64,000 nucleotides of DNA from Simplicispira suum (GCF_003008595.1 NZ_CP027669.1:124001-188000); one strand, 5' to 3'; counted from the stretch's first letter, positions 14,316-24,296 are shown. Program-made: numbers and translations. Notes: a model not told the origin generated them from the letters alone.

Positions 14316-15247
14316 GCACGGCCTTGCTGCGGCGGTGCCAGCAAAAATTCACGAACCACTTCCACCTGATCGGCAGCGACCAAGGTGGGCGCATGTCCGA
14401 CGCCAGCGAACTCGACACAGCGCGCTTTGGGGCCACGCCCAGCCATGGCCTGCGCCGTGGCAACGGAGAGCAAGTCGGACTGCGCGCCACGCAGCACCAG
14501 GGTCTGCGCACGGATGGCGTCATAAAGCTGCCACAGCAGTGCTTCGCCCTGTTCGGCTGCCTCGCGTGTCAGAGCGCCAAAGGGCTGGGCGATGGCCGGG
14601 TCGTAGTGCAGGCGGTACGGCCCCTCTGGGGTTTTGCGCAGCATGGGGCGCGTCAGCGCCAGCCACTGCTCGGGCGTGTGCGGACCGAAGCTGGTGGACA
14701 TGGCCCACAACTGCGCGGCTGCCTGCTCGATCGATTCAAAGCGCAGCGGCGCGCCCAGGTACTCGCCAATGCGCTCCAGCGCTGACCATTCGATCGCAGG
14801 CCCGACGTCGTTGAGCACCAGACGGCGTACCGACACCGGCAACACCCCCGGCGGCAAGCTGGACACCACCATTCCAATCAGTCCACCCATGCTGGTGCCG
14901 ACCCAATCGAGGGACTCGATGGGGGCCTGTTGCTGCAGTTGCTGGAGCATGGCCAGCATGTCACCTGCATAGTGCTGCACCTCGTACTGCATGGGATCGG
15001 CGAGCCAGTCGCTCTCACCGCGCCCCACCACGTCGGGGCAAATGACGCGGGCATGCGGAGCCAGCGTGCGCGCCAGAGTATCGAAATCGCGTCCCTGGCG
15101 AGAGAGGCCGTGCACACAAACCACCACATGCGGGTGCTGCGGGTTGCCCGTGGCATTCCATTCCCAGTACGCCATGCGGTGGCTGTCCTGCCCCGTGCCT
15201 GCTGCGGCGCCGGCACAGGATACGTAGTTCAGCCTAGGTTCAATCAT
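14312..15247 (-). CDS. Alpha/beta hydrolase
   Basis: A 311-residue alpha/beta-fold hydrolase. The oxyanion region is VVVCVHGLSRQGRDFD, the nucleophile elbow is WVGTSMGGLIG (serine near residue 125), an acid lies in LRGAQSDLLS, and the catalytic histidine is in GVGHAPTL near the C-terminus. The substrate is unknown; relatives include esterases and polyhydroxybutyrate-oligomer hydrolases, and the divergent neighbour is 3-hydroxybutyrate dehydrogenase. The start is uncertain: ATG 15247 is used, while ATG 15286 would add 13 residues. Its stop overlaps the relA start, so the two are co-transcribed. Confidence 0.85.
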   Translation of the reverse strand: MIEPRLNYVSCAGAAAGTGQDSHRMAYWEWNATGNPQHPHVVVCVHGLSRQGRDFDTLARTLAPHARVICPDVVGRGESDWLADPMQYEVQHYAGDMLAMLQQLQQQAPIESLDWVGTSMGGLIGMVVSSLPPGVLPVSVRRLVLNDVGPAIEWSALERIGEYLGAPLRFESIEQAAAQLWAMSTSFGPHTPEQWLALTRPMLRKTPEGPYRLHYDPAIAQPFGALTREAAEQGEALLWQLYDAIRAQTLVLRGAQSDLLSVATAQAMAGRGPKARCVEFAGVGHAPTLVAADQVEVVREFLLAPPQQGRA

Positions 15248-15313
15248 GGAGGTAGCCTGCGTCAGTTCGCACAATAATTGCTTCATTGCATCGTAAATCA
15301 TCCGGAGAAAACA

Positions 15314-16096
15314 ATGCTTCAAGGAAAGACTGCTCTCGTCACAGGCTCTACCAGTGGAATTGGCCTGGGGATCGCCAAGGCGTTCGCGCGCCAGGGCGCC
15401 CATGTCATGCTCAACGGCTTTGGCGACAGCGAAGGCGCACGCGCGCAAGTGCAGGCCGCCGGCGCACAGGCAGGCGCGCGCGTCGCCTACCACGGGGCCG
15501 ATATGTCGCGGGTAGCCGACATCGAAGACATGATGGCCACTTGCCAACGCGAACTCGGCGCCGTGGACATCCTGGTGAACAACGCCGGCATCCAGCATGT
15601 GGCGAACATTGAGGACTTCGCCGTCGAACGCTGGGACGCGGTGATTGCCATCAACCTCACCAGCGCATTCCACACCACGCGACTCGCGCTGCCCGCCATG
15701 AAAGCGGCCAACTGGGGACGCATCATCAACCTCGCCTCAGTCCACGGGCTGGTGGCGTCTGCGCAAAAATCAGCCTACGTGGCGGCCAAACACGGCATCG
15801 TGGGCCTTACCAAAGTCACCGCGCTGGAGACCGCCACCACCGGGGTCACCTGCAACGCCATCTGCCCAGGTTGGGTGCTGACGCCGCTGGTGCAAAAGCA
15901 GGTGGACGCAAAGGCAAGCGAGCACGGCCTGTCCAATGAAGATGCGAAAAAGCTGCTGCTGGGCGAGAAAGAACCCTCGATGCAGTTCACCACCCCCGAA
16001 GAACTGGCCGAATTGGCGCTGTTCTTCTGCTCCCCTGCAGGCAACAACGTTCGCGGCGTGGCCTGGAACATGGATGGCGGCTGGGCAGCGCAATAG
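15314..16096 (+). CDS. bdhA: D-3-hydroxybutyrate dehydrogenase
   Basis: A 260-residue short-chain dehydrogenase that interconverts 3-hydroxybutyrate and acetoacetate with NAD, a step in polyhydroxybutyrate use. It has the TGSTSGIGLGIA cofactor motif (residues about 11-22), NNAGIQHV, the catalytic Ser-Tyr-Lys set in NLASVHGLVASAQKSAYVAAKHG, and the BdhA-specific NAICPGWVLTPLVQKQ and GVAWNMDGGW ends. GGAGA lies six bases before the ATG. It is divergent from the alpha/beta hydrolase; the start regions are 66 bases apart. A palindromic repeat 38 bases after the stop may act as its terminator. Confidence 0.92.
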   Translation: MLQGKTALVTGSTSGIGLGIAKAFARQGAHVMLNGFGDSEGARAQVQAAGAQAGARVAYHGADMSRVADIEDMMATCQRELGAVDILVNNAGIQHVANIEDFAVERWDAVIAINLTSAFHTTRLALPAMKAANWGRIINLASVHGLVASAQKSAYVAAKHGIVGLTKVTALETATTGVTCNAICPGWVLTPLVQKQVDAKASEHGLSNEDAKKLLLGEKEPSMQFTTPEELAELALFFCSPAGNNVRGVAWNMDGGWAAQ

Positions 16097-16111
16097 GTTT
16101 TTGGCGCCGCT

Positions 16112-16174
16112 TTTACTATAAAAATAAGAGCTTGTAGCGCTTATGGGATAAGCGCTAGAGCCCGATTTTTATCG
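16112..16174. repeat. Dispersed palindromic repeat, copy A
   Basis: Perfect arms TAGCGCTTAT (16135-16144) and ATAAGCGCTA (16148-16157) around GGG, flanked by GAGCTTG on one side and GAGCCCGATTTTT on the other. It lies between the convergent bdhA and SIMPL genes and could serve as a bidirectional terminator. The same arms recur at 58667-58689. Confidence 0.85.
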
Positions 16175-16179
16175 AAATT

Positions 16180-16899
16180 TCAGCGCATCTGGACACTGCC
16201 CGAGACGGTCACCGTGACGCTGGCCTTGCCAGCCTCCACGGGCAGTTGCGCGTCGGACGAAACGCTGGCGCCGCGCGCTTCCATTGCCATCATGCGCGGA
16301 CGCGGGCCCGGAGCCGAGCTGTTGCTGTGCACGGCCACTTCGCGCAGGCCGTAGCCGCCAAATCCGAATCCGGCGCTCAGCTGCTGCGCCTGCGCCTTGA
16401 AGCGCGCGATGGCCTGCTGTTGCGCGTCCCGCTCCACCGTTTCGCGCTGCTCGCGGCTCAAGTCAAAGGCGACACGGCTGACCGTCATGCTGCTCACACG
16501 CGCTGCAGCGGTGGTGATGCGGGGAAAGTCGCGCCCCTCCAGGATCAATTCAGCGCTGCCCTGCCAGCCCGTGATCTGCTGGTTTTGTCCATAACGCGGC
16601 GAGAGCGAAAAATTGCCGGTGCGCACCTCCATCTTTTGCGGCTCGGCGCTGCGGCGCGCTTCCTGCAACGCCGCATCCAGTGCCTGGCGCAGCTGGGTTT
16701 GGACAAGCGCAGCATCCTTGCCCTCCTTCACCGTCCCGAGGGTGAGCACCAGAACGTCCTGCTGCACCTCTACCGTACCGCTGGCCTCGAGTTGCATCAC
16801 GTTCTGAGGCGCGGGGGTGAGGCTCGATTGCGCCTGCGCCGCCCCACAAGCGGCGAGAAAAAACAAGATGGAAGCGAACATTGAGCGTGTGGTTTTCAT
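16180..16899 (-). CDS. SIMPL (DUF541) domain periplasmic protein
   Basis: A 239-residue exported protein. Residues 1-24 form a signal peptide (MKTTRSMFASILFFLAACGAAQAQ). The SIMPL fold covers the rest: LEASGTVEVQQDVLVLTL, then QNQQITGWQGSAELILEGRD, and the C-terminal GKASVTVTVSGSVQMR typical of the family. SIMPL proteins are periplasmic with no firm enzymatic role, some linked to oxidative stress or envelope stability. The ATG at 16899 is chosen because it begins the signal peptide; the open frame extends 84 bases upstream. Confidence 0.88.
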   Translation of the reverse strand: MKTTRSMFASILFFLAACGAAQAQSSLTPAPQNVMQLEASGTVEVQQDVLVLTLGTVKEGKDAALVQTQLRQALDAALQEARRSAEPQKMEVRTGNFSLSPRYGQNQQITGWQGSAELILEGRDFPRITTAAARVSSMTVSRVAFDLSREQRETVERDAQQQAIARFKAQAQQLSAGFGFGGYGLREVAVHSNSSAPGPRPRMMAMEARGASVSSDAQLPVEAGKASVTVTVSGSVQMR

Positions 16900-17078
16900 G
16901 GGCAGGCGTGCCAACGCACGCAAGGAGTGAAAAGGGGCCTGCACCTTAGCGCAGGCTGGAGCCCTGCCCTTGTCAGCCGACATCGCCAGTGCCTGGCATG
17001 CGCCAAGCGAACTGTGCGCCGCGGGAAAAACATGTAACCGGAGGTCAAGCCCTGGCGAACGGCGCGGTTTTCAGGCCA

Positions 17079-17112
17079 CAAATTGGTAACAATGGCCGTT
17101 GTTACAAATTGG
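17079..17112. promoter_or_regulatory. Operator-like inverted repeat upstream of ompR
   Basis: GTAACAA (17086-17092) and TTGTTAC (17099-17105) form a perfect 7+7 inverted repeat with a six-base spacer, and the string CAAATTGG flanks it on both sides (17079-17086 and 17105-17112). It sits 15-48 bases before the ompR start, where it could bind a dimeric regulator, possibly OmpR itself. Confidence 0.5.
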
Positions 17113-17126
17113 ACCGAGGAGTCACC

Positions 17127-17861
17127 ATGGCCACAACCAACGCTGCACGCACCGACAAGGTGCTGGTGGTGGATGACGATGCACGCATCCGCGACCTGCT
17201 GCGCCGCTATCTCACTCAGGAGGGCTTTGAAGTCGTCCTCGCCGAAGACGGCAAGGCGCTCAACCGCATCCTGCTGCGCGACACCGTGGATCTGATCGTG
17301 CTCGATCTGATGATGCCGGGCGAAGATGGCCTGTCGATCTGCCGGCGCCTGCGCGCCGCCAACGAGCGCACACCCATCATCATGCTGACCGCCAAGGGAG
17401 AAGACGTGGACCGCATTGTCGGCCTGGAAGTGGGCGCCGACGACTATCTGGGCAAGCCCTTCAACCCGCGCGAGCTGCTGGCGCGCATCCACGCCGTGCT
17501 GCGCCGCCGGCCCGCTCACGAGGCACCCGGTGCACCGTCGGGCGATAACGAGACCGTCAGCTTCGGGCCCTTCACGTTTGATCTGGGGACGCGCGCTTTG
17601 CAGAAAAATGGGGAAGAGCTGCCGCTGACCACGGGCGAGTTCGCCATGCTCAAGGCCTTGGTACGTCACCCGCGCCAGCCGCTTTCGCGCGAAAAACTGG
17701 CCGTGCTGGCGCGTGGCCGCGAGTTCGAGCCCTTTGACCGCAGCCTGGACGTGCAGGTCTCGCGTTTGCGCAAGCTGATTGAAGAGGACGCGGCCGCCCC
17801 GCGCTACATCCAGACCGTCTGGGGTGTGGGCTACGTTTTTGTACCCGATGGTGCGGGCTGA
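17127..17861 (+). CDS. ompR: OmpR-type response regulator
   Basis: A 244-residue response regulator. The receiver domain carries the acidic pocket VVDDDAR, the phospho-acceptor Asp60 (LIVLDLMMP), the conserved threonine in MLTAKGED and lysine in YLGKPFNPREL. The winged helix DNA-binding domain covers about 135-240 (LTTGEFAMLKALVRHPRQPLSREKL and VSRLRKLIEEDAAAPRYIQTVWGVGYVF). Wording follows OmpR of Proteobacteria, which controls porins with EnvZ. GAGGAG precedes the ATG at 17127. envZ follows 62 bases later. Confidence 0.92.
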   Translation: MATTNAARTDKVLVVDDDARIRDLLRRYLTQEGFEVVLAEDGKALNRILLRDTVDLIVLDLMMPGEDGLSICRRLRAANERTPIIMLTAKGEDVDRIVGLEVGADDYLGKPFNPRELLARIHAVLRRRPAHEAPGAPSGDNETVSFGPFTFDLGTRALQKNGEELPLTTGEFAMLKALVRHPRQPLSREKLAVLARGREFEPFDRSLDVQVSRLRKLIEEDAAAPRYIQTVWGVGYVFVPDGAG

Positions 17862-17923
17862 GGGCCGCGCCGCCTGCAGCGTGAGCACCCCTGCATTTGT
17901 CTCCGACCGTTCTGAGACTGTCC

Positions 17924-19402
17924 ATGCCCCACACTGCTGACACGGAAGTCACAAACCCTGCGCCACTGGAGGCACAGGGCGCGTCTGCACCGCGCAAACG
18001 GGTTGAACTCAATCTGTTTTGGCGCACCTTCTTTTTGCTCAGCGTGCTCCTGTTCGGCAGCATCCTGGCTTGGCTCCAGACCCTGCGAGCGCTTGAATTC
18101 GAGCCACGTGCCCTGCACACCGCCCAGCAAATTGCATCGCTCGTGAACCTGAGTCGCGCCGCTTTGGTGCATGCCGACCCCATTGCGCGCGTTTCGCTCA
18201 TCAAGACCATGGCCGACCAAGAGGGCGTGCGCATTCTGCCGCGCGAGCCCGGCGACCGGTTTGAGCTGCTGGACAACTCCGACCTGGGTTTGCGCCTGAC
18301 AGAAGAGCTGACGCGCAGACTCGGCCAAGGCGCCATCGTGGCACAAAGCGTGAACGGAGAAAAAGGCCTGTGGGTGGGCTTCACGATCAATGGCGATGCC
18401 AACTGGCTGCTGATGGACCGCTCGCGCTTCACACCGGCAGGGGGGCGCACCTGGCTGATCTGGCTGGTGACCGCCGGCGCCTTGTCACTCGCCGGGGCGG
18501 CGGCCATTGCCCGGCTGATCAACCAGCCTCTCAAGCGCCTGTCTTTTGCCGCCAACCGCGTGCGCGATGGCGACTTTGCCGCGAGCCGGCTCGACGAAGA
18601 GGCGGTAACCAGTGAGATCCGGGAGGTGAACATCGGCTTCAATCGCATGGCGCAAAAACTCGCCAAGCTGGAGCAGGACCGTGCAGTGATGCTTGCCGGC
18701 ATTTCGCACGACCTGCGTACGCCCTTGGCGCGCCTGCGCCTGGAAACCGAAATGAGCGTGTCGGATGAAATTGCGCGCGAGCACATGGTGGCAGACATCG
18801 TCCAGCTGGATGCGACCATCGACAAGTTTCTGGACTACGCGCGCCCCGACCATGTCACGCTGACGCCGGTAAATCTGCGCGGTGTGGTGGCGTCGTGTGT
18901 CTTCGCCGTGCAGGACCATCGGGAACTGCAGATCACCATGGATGTGCCCGACGACCTCAACGTCCTCGCGGATGAAGTGGAGTTGGCGCGCATTCTCTCG
19001 AATCTGCTGGAAAACGCGCGCCGCTACGGAAAAAACGCGGAAACCGAAGTCGCCCGCGTAGAGATTGCGGCCAAAGGGCGCGAGCAGTGGGTGCTGCTGA
19101 AGGTACGCGACCATGGCGCAGGGGTGCCGCCCGAGCAGTTGGCCAACCTGACCAAACCGTTTTTTCGCGGCGACTCCGCCCGCACGGCGGCAGCGGGAGC
19201 GGGCTTGGGGCTATCCATCGTCGACAAAACGATTCAACGCATGGGAGGCATCTTTGCGCTGGCCAATGCGGCGTCGGGCGGACTCGTGGCCCACGTTCAA
19301 CTACAGCGTGCAGACATGCTCCAAGGGGGGACGGAAGCGCAACAGCGCCTGCATCGGCCGCTGGTCAAGCGCAAGCTTCCGCCGCGCGTTGCGAAGAGCT
19401 GA
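17924..19402 (+). CDS. envZ: EnvZ-type sensor histidine kinase
   Basis: A 492-residue inner-membrane kinase, partner of the preceding OmpR. A first membrane segment is at about residues 32-52 ([16 protein letters not shown]), a periplasmic sensor follows, and a second membrane segment is near 175-195 ([20 protein letters not shown]). Next come a HAMP linker, the phospho-acceptor box [18 protein letters not shown], the N box [10 protein letters not shown], and the ATP-lid motifs DHGAGVPP and GAGLGLSIV. No clear ribosome-binding site distinguishes ATG 17924 from TTG 17897. The last 13 codons overlap the 3' end of the convergent ispF gene, so the C-terminal tail may be lineage specific. Confidence 0.9.
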   Translation: MPHTADTEVTNPAPLEAQGASAPRKRVELNLFWRTFFLLSVLLFGSILAWLQTLRALEFEPRALHTAQQIASLVNLSRAALVHADPIARVSLIKTMADQEGVRILPREPGDRFELLDNSDLGLRLTEELTRRLGQGAIVAQSVNGEKGLWVGFTINGDANWLLMDRSRFTPAGGRTWLIWLVTAGALSLAGAAAIARLINQPLKRLSFAANRVRDGDFAASRLDEEAVTSEIREVNIGFNRMAQKLAKLEQDRAVMLAGISHDLRTPLARLRLETEMSVSDEIAREHMVADIVQLDATIDKFLDYARPDHVTLTPVNLRGVVASCVFAVQDHRELQITMDVPDDLNVLADEVELARILSNLLENARRYGKNAETEVARVEIAAKGREQWVLLKVRDHGAGVPPEQLANLTKPFFRGDSARTAAAGAGLGLSIVDKTIQRMGGIFALANAASGGLVAHVQLQRADMLQGGTEAQQRLHRPLVKRKLPPRVAKS

Positions 19403-19877
19403 AGACGAGCGCCACCGCGCGCGCCTCAATCGCCAGGCCCTGTCCCACCGGTCCAAGTCGCTCGGCGGTTTTTGCCTTGACGTTCACCTGCTCCACCGAT
19501 ACGCCCAGGGCGCAAGCAATGCGCTCACGCATGGCGTCCCGGTGCGGCGCCAGGCGCGGCGCTTGGGCAATCACCGTGCAGTCGATGTTGCCCAGCTCGT
19601 AGCCGGCAGCTCGCACCCGCCGCACCGCCTCGGCCAACAAGCGACCCGAATCGGCACCGCCGAAGATGGGGTCGGTGTCGGGAAAATGCGTACCGATATC
19701 GCCCAATGCTGCCGCACCCAGAATCGCATCGGTAATCGCATGCAGCAGCACGTCGGCGTCCGAATGCCCGAGCAAGCCGAGTGGGTGTTCGATGGTGACA
19801 CCGCCAATGACCAAGGCGCGCCCCGGCACCAGAGCATGCACGTCCCAGCCTTCTCCAATGCGCATGTTCATGCTCAT
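19365..19877 (-). CDS. ispF: 2-C-methyl-D-erythritol 2,4-cyclodiphosphate synthase
   Basis: A 170-residue enzyme of the MEP isoprenoid pathway that cyclises CDP-ME 2-phosphate with loss of CMP. The metal-binding DVHAL (Asp-x-His), [29 protein letters not shown] and the C-terminal [19 protein letters not shown] are all present. ATG 19877 overlaps the ispD stop (ATGA), matching the common ispD-ispF coupling; ATG 19871 is an alternative. Its 3' end overlaps the convergent envZ by 38 bases. Confidence 0.95.
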   Translation of the reverse strand: MSMNMRIGEGWDVHALVPGRALVIGGVTIEHPLGLLGHSDADVLLHAITDAILGAAALGDIGTHFPDTDPIFGGADSGRLLAEAVRRVRAAGYELGNIDCTVIAQAPRLAPHRDAMRERIACALGVSVEQVNVKAKTAERLGPVGQGLAIEARAVALVFSSSQRAAEACA

Positions 19878-20728
19878 GGGGTGCTCCTCGCTACATCGCC
19901 GTCCGCAGCGCCATGCCCCTGCATGCCGCCAAACCGGGCCAAGGTGCCTGCGTGCATGCGCTGCGCAAGTACGGCTTCGGCCAGAGCAAAATCTTCGGGG
20001 AAGGTAACTTTGAAGTTCAGCGCACTGCCAGGCACCAGCTTGGGGTGCTCACCCATGGCTTCGATGGCGCTGGCTTCATCCGTCGCTGTCGAGCCGAATT
20101 GTTCCAGCGCCTTGGCGAGCTGCCCCAGGCGAAACATCTGCGGCGTCTGTGCCAGCCATTTATCGCCCCGATTGACCGTTGAAACCACCCGGATACCCCC
20201 CGGCCCGGAGCTGGCCGTCTTGAGGGTATCGGCCAGCTTGTGCGCCAGAAGGCCACCCACCTGGTCGCCCATGCATGCATCTATCAAGGCATTGATCTGC
20301 TCGGTGCTCACCAGGCAACGCGCTGCGTCGTGCACCAGCACCCAGTCACGCTCCTGTGCGCCGCGCTCAGCGAGAGCGCGCAGACCGCCGCGCACCGTGT
20401 CGGCCCGGCTCGCACCTCCGCAAGGCACGGCAAAGTAGCCGGTGCCCGGGTGGCTGTCGAAAAATACATCCCCCGGCGCAACGGCCACCAGCGTGCTGCG
20501 CAAGCGTTCAACCCCCGCAAAGGCTGCCAGTGTGTGCAGCACCAGGGGTCGGCCTGCCACCAGCCGGTACTGCTTGGGCAGGGCGGCATCGCCGTGGCCA
20601 CCAAGCCCCGCCCGCGCGCCTGTGCCGGCACAAGGCAGCAGCGCCCAGAAACTGCACGGCACATGCGACACCAAGGGGCTAGCAGACGACGCAGGCCACA
20701 TATCTGGGGAGGAAAAGACGTCGGACAT
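19874..20728 (-). CDS. ispD: 2-C-methyl-D-erythritol 4-phosphate cytidylyltransferase
   Basis: A 284-residue MEP-pathway enzyme that joins MEP and CTP to give CDP-ME. It has the CTP loop [12 protein letters not shown], the PKQY lysine, [24 protein letters not shown] and the end of family domain [11 protein letters not shown]. The glycine loop carries an insertion of about six residues (GGHGDA) before ALPKQY compared with the usual AGxxGPKQY, and there is an unusual N-terminal extension of about 25 residues. The first ATG is used. Overlaps ispF by four bases, so the two are an operon. Confidence 0.93.
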   Translation of the reverse strand: MSDVFSSPDMWPASSASPLVSHVPCSFWALLPCAGTGARAGLGGHGDAALPKQYRLVAGRPLVLHTLAAFAGVERLRSTLVAVAPGDVFFDSHPGTGYFAVPCGGASRADTVRGGLRALAERGAQERDWVLVHDAARCLVSTEQINALIDACMGDQVGGLLAHKLADTLKTASSGPGGIRVVSTVNRGDKWLAQTPQMFRLGQLAKALEQFGSTATDEASAIEAMGEHPKLVPGSALNFKVTFPEDFALAEAVLAQRMHAGTLARFGGMQGHGAADGDVARSTP

Positions 20729-20819
20729 GGCCGCATTCTAGAATTGCGCTTCCCGCCACGCCGGGTGGTTGCCTGCCTGGCGCCATCGGGGCGCCGGTGC
20801 GGCCCTTTCGCTCGCGTGC

Positions 20820-23800
20820 ATGCAACTCCCCAAACTCTCTCCTGGCAAGCGCTTCGGCTTGCCCCGACCTCCCGGCAGCGCTGATGCCCTGTTGCTTGCG
20901 CGGCTCGCCGAACGCGAGCGCGGCCAGAGTGGCGTGACCGCCATCGTCACGGCCGATGCGTCTGACGCGCGCCGCCTGCTCGATGAAATTGCGTTCTTCG
21001 CACCGGACTTGCGCTGCGCTTTGTTTCCCGACTGGGAAACCCTGCCTTACGACAGCTTTTCGCCACACCAGGACCTGATCAGCGAGCGCCTGGCAACGCT
21101 GTGGCGCATCAGCCAACGCGACCGCGACACCGGTGCCGACGTGGTGCTGGTTCCCGCTACCACCGCGCTGTACCGGCTGGCACCCCCGTCGTTTTTGGCG
21201 GGCTACACCTTTCATTTCCAGCTGGGGCAAAAACTGGACGAGGCCAAGCTGCGCGCCCAGTTGACGCTGGCCGGCTACGCCCATGTCGGCCAGGTGGTGA
21301 GCCCAGGCGAGTATGCGGTGCGCGGCGGTCTGATCGACCTGTTTCCCATGGGCTCCGCAGTGCCCTACCGGGTGGACCTGTTTGACGACGAGATCGACTC
21401 GCTGCGCGCTTTCGACCCCGATAGCCAGCGCAGCCTCTACCCCGTGGCCGAAGTGCGCCTGCTTCCGGGGCGTGAATTCCCCATGGACGACGATGCCCGC
21501 GCACGTTTTCGCAGTCGCTGGCGCGAAGTGCTCGAAGGCGACCCGACCAAGAGCCGCATCTACAAGGACATTGGCCAGGGCGTGGCCACGGCCGGCATCG
21601 AGTACTACCTGCCGTTGTTCTTTGAGCAGACTGCCACGGTGTTCGACTACCTGGGCGACAAGGCCACCGTGGTCCTGCATGGGGACCTTGAACCGGCGTT
21701 TCAGCGATTTTGGCAAGACACGCGTGAACGCTACCGCCTGGTGCAGGGCGACCCCGAGCGCCCTGCCCTGCCGCCGGACGCATTGTTCCTCAGCGCCGAT
21801 CAGTTCTACACCGGGGCACGCGAATATGCGCAATTGGCCTTGCGCACCGGAGTGGAGGATGTACCGGACAGCGCCATCTTCCAACGCCTTCCCGACATCT
21901 CGGTGGTGCGGGGGGCGCCGGAACCGCTGGCGCGCCTGCAAAGCCATGTAGCGACCGGCCAGCACCGGGTGCTGGTTCTGGCCGAGAGTGCCGGCCGGCG
22001 CGAGAGCCTGCTCGACTTCTTGCGCGCCGGTGGCATCGACCTGCCGAGCTTTGATTCACTTGCCGAATTCGAGCAGGCGGTCGGCGAACCCCTAGGCATT
22101 GCCACCGCAGCCCTGGCCGAAGGCTTTGCCTGGGTGGAGCAAGGCATTGATTTCGTCACCGAAACCGAACTGTTTTCGACCCCGGCGACGGCACGGCGTC
22201 GGCGCAAACAAGAGCAGGTCAGCGATGTCGAGTCGCTCATCAAGGATCTGTCGGAGCTGACCCTGGGCGACCCAGTGGTGCACAGTGCCCATGGCATCGG
22301 CCGCTACCGCGGCTTGGTGAACATGGACGTGGGCAATCAAAACCCTGACGGTACGCCCGCGCTACAGGAATTCCTGCATCTCGAATACGCAGCCAACGCG
22401 GTGCTCTATGTCCCGGTGAGCCAATTGCAGCTTATCAGCCGCTATTCCGGCGTGTCACCGGACGAAGCGCCATTGCACAAGCTGGGCAGCGGCCAGTGGG
22501 AAAAAGCCAAGCGCAAGGCCGCCGAGCAAGTGCGCGACAGCGCCGCCGAGCTGCTGAACATCTATGCCCGGCGCGCAGCGCGCGAGGGCCACGCCTTCCG
22601 TTACAACGCGCAGCACTACGAGCAGTTTGTCAGCGATTTCGGCTTTGAGGAGACGGCCGACCAGAACGCAGCCATCCACGCTGTCATCCAGGACATGATC
22701 AGCCCGCGCCCCATGGACCGCCTGGTCTGTGGTGATGTCGGCTTTGGGAAGACCGAAGTTGCTTTGCGCGCGGCCTTCGTCGCCGTCACGGGTGGCAAAC
22801 AGGTGGCCTTCCTTGCGCCGACGACTCTCTTGGCAGAGCAGCATTACCAGACGCTGGTGGACCGTTTTTCCAAATGGCCGGTGAAAGTGGCGGAAGTCTC
22901 GCGTTTTCGTTCCGGCAAGGAAGTGACTGCGGCGCTCAAAGGCATTGCAGATGGCACGGTAGACATCGTCGTCGGCACCCACAAGCTGCTCTCCGAATCC
23001 ACAAAATTCCACAATCTCGGCCTGCTCATCATTGACGAAGAGCACCGCTTTGGCGTGCGCCACAAAGAGCAGATGAAGCAGTTGCGCGCCGAGGTGGACG
23101 TGCTGACACTCACCGCCACACCCATTCCGCGCACTCTGGGCATGGCGCTCGAAGGCCTGCGCGATCTCTCGGTGATCGCCACGGCGCCGCAGCGCCGCCT
23201 GGCGATCAAGACCTTTGTGCGCAGCGAAGGCACGGGGGTGATTCGCGAGGCCGTCTTGCGTGAATTGAAGCGCGGCGGTCAGGTGTACTTTCTGCACAAC
23301 GAAGTCGAAACCATTGAGAACCGGCGCCAGAAACTGGAAGAAATCCTGCCAGAGGCACGCATTGCCGTTGCCCATGGCCAGATGCCTGAGCGGCAACTTG
23401 AACGCGTGATGCGGGATTTTGTGGCCCAGCGCTACAACCTGTTGCTGTGCTCAACCATCATTGAAACCGGAATCGACGTTCCGACAGCCAACACCATCGT
23501 CATGAGCCGCGCCGACAAGTTTGGCCTGGCGCAGTTGCACCAACTGCGTGGACGCGTGGGCCGAAGCCACCACCAAGCCTATGCCTACCTGATGGTTCCC
23601 GACGTGGAAAGCCTCACCAAACATGCCCAGCAGCGCCTCGACGCCATCCAGGCGATGGAGGAGCTGGGCAGTGGTTTCTACCTGGCCATGCACGACCTGG
23701 AAATTCGTGGCGCCGGCGAGGTGCTGGGAGAGAACCAGAGCGGAAACATGATGGAAATCGGCTTTCAGCTCTACAACGAAATGCTGGGCGAGGCCGTACG

Positions 23801-24296
23801 CAGCCTCAAGGCGGGGAAAGAGCCGGATCTGTTGGCGCCGCTCAACGTGACCACCGACATCAACCTGCATGCACCTGCCTTATTGCCCGAGGACTACTGC
23901 GGCGATGTCCACCTGCGCCTGTCGTTCTACAAGAAGCTGGCTACTGCGCGCACGCCCGAACAGATTGACGGTTTGCTTGAAGAAATCGTCGACCGCTTCG
24001 GCAAGCTCCCCCCCCAGGCACAAACCTTGTTGGATGTGCACCGCTTGCGCGTGCTGTCGCAACCTTACGGCGTGCTCAAAGTGGACTCCGCGCCCATGGT
24101 CACCACCATCAGTTTCCGGCCAGGCGCGCCAGTGGACCCGATGCGCGTGATCGAACTGGTGCAGAAGAACCGACACATCAAGCTGGCTGGCAACGAAAAG
24201 CTGCGCATCGAGCGCGAGTTGCCCGACGCACCGGCTCGTGTCCAGCTGGTGCGTGACCTCTTGCGCAACCTGGGCGCTCCGGTGGCACCCAACTAA
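20820..24296 (+). CDS. mfd: Transcription-repair coupling factor Mfd
   Basis: A 1158-residue DNA translocase that removes stalled RNA polymerase and recruits UvrA. The N-terminal UvrB-like part (about 1-340) includes PDWETLPYDSFSPHQDLISERL; the RNA polymerase interaction domain is near 470-545 (GDPVVHSAHGIGRYRGL). The RecG-like motor has Walker A CGDVGFGKTEVA, DEEHRFGV, TATPIPRTL and the QLRGRVGRSHHQAYAYL motif. The TRCF domain is C-terminal. Length is normal for the family. The open frame extends 51 bases further to a TTG, but ATG 20820 (MQLPKL) fits better. Confidence 0.96.
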   Translation: MQLPKLSPGKRFGLPRPPGSADALLLARLAERERGQSGVTAIVTADASDARRLLDEIAFFAPDLRCALFPDWETLPYDSFSPHQDLISERLATLWRISQRDRDTGADVVLVPATTALYRLAPPSFLAGYTFHFQLGQKLDEAKLRAQLTLAGYAHVGQVVSPGEYAVRGGLIDLFPMGSAVPYRVDLFDDEIDSLRAFDPDSQRSLYPVAEVRLLPGREFPMDDDARARFRSRWREVLEGDPTKSRIYKDIGQGVATAGIEYYLPLFFEQTATVFDYLGDKATVVLHGDLEPAFQRFWQDTRERYRLVQGDPERPALPPDALFLSADQFYTGAREYAQLALRTGVEDVPDSAIFQRLPDISVVRGAPEPLARLQSHVATGQHRVLVLAESAGRRESLLDFLRAGGIDLPSFDSLAEFEQAVGEPLGIATAALAEGFAWVEQGIDFVTETELFSTPATARRRRKQEQVSDVESLIKDLSELTLGDPVVHSAHGIGRYRGLVNMDVGNQNPDGTPALQEFLHLEYAANAVLYVPVSQLQLISRYSGVSPDEAPLHKLGSGQWEKAKRKAAEQVRDSAAELLNIYARRAAREGHAFRYNAQHYEQFVSDFGFEETADQNAAIHAVIQDMISPRPMDRLVCGDVGFGKTEVALRAAFVAVTGGKQVAFLAPTTLLAEQHYQTLVDRFSKWPVKVAEVSRFRSGKEVTAALKGIADGTVDIVVGTHKLLSESTKFHNLGLLIIDEEHRFGVRHKEQMKQLRAEVDVLTLTATPIPRTLGMALEGLRDLSVIATAPQRRLAIKTFVRSEGTGVIREAVLRELKRGGQVYFLHNEVETIENRRQKLEEILPEARIAVAHGQMPERQLERVMRDFVAQRYNLLLCSTIIETGIDVPTANTIVMSRADKFGLAQLHQLRGRVGRSHHQAYAYLMVPDVESLTKHAQQRLDAIQAMEELGSGFYLAMHDLEIRGAGEVLGENQSGNMMEIGFQLYNEMLGEAVRSLKAGKEPDLLAPLNVTTDINLHAPALLPEDYCGDVHLRLSFYKKLATARTPEQIDGLLEEIVDRFGKLPPQAQTLLDVHRLRVLSQPYGVLKVDSAPMVTTISFRPGAPVDPMRVIELVQKNRHIKLAGNEKLRIERELPDAPARVQLVRDLLRNLGAPVAPN

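Noticed and set aside
12120..14369. A 749-codon open frame on the plus strand
   Set aside because: It is the exact antisense shadow of relA, whose domains are clear on the other strand.
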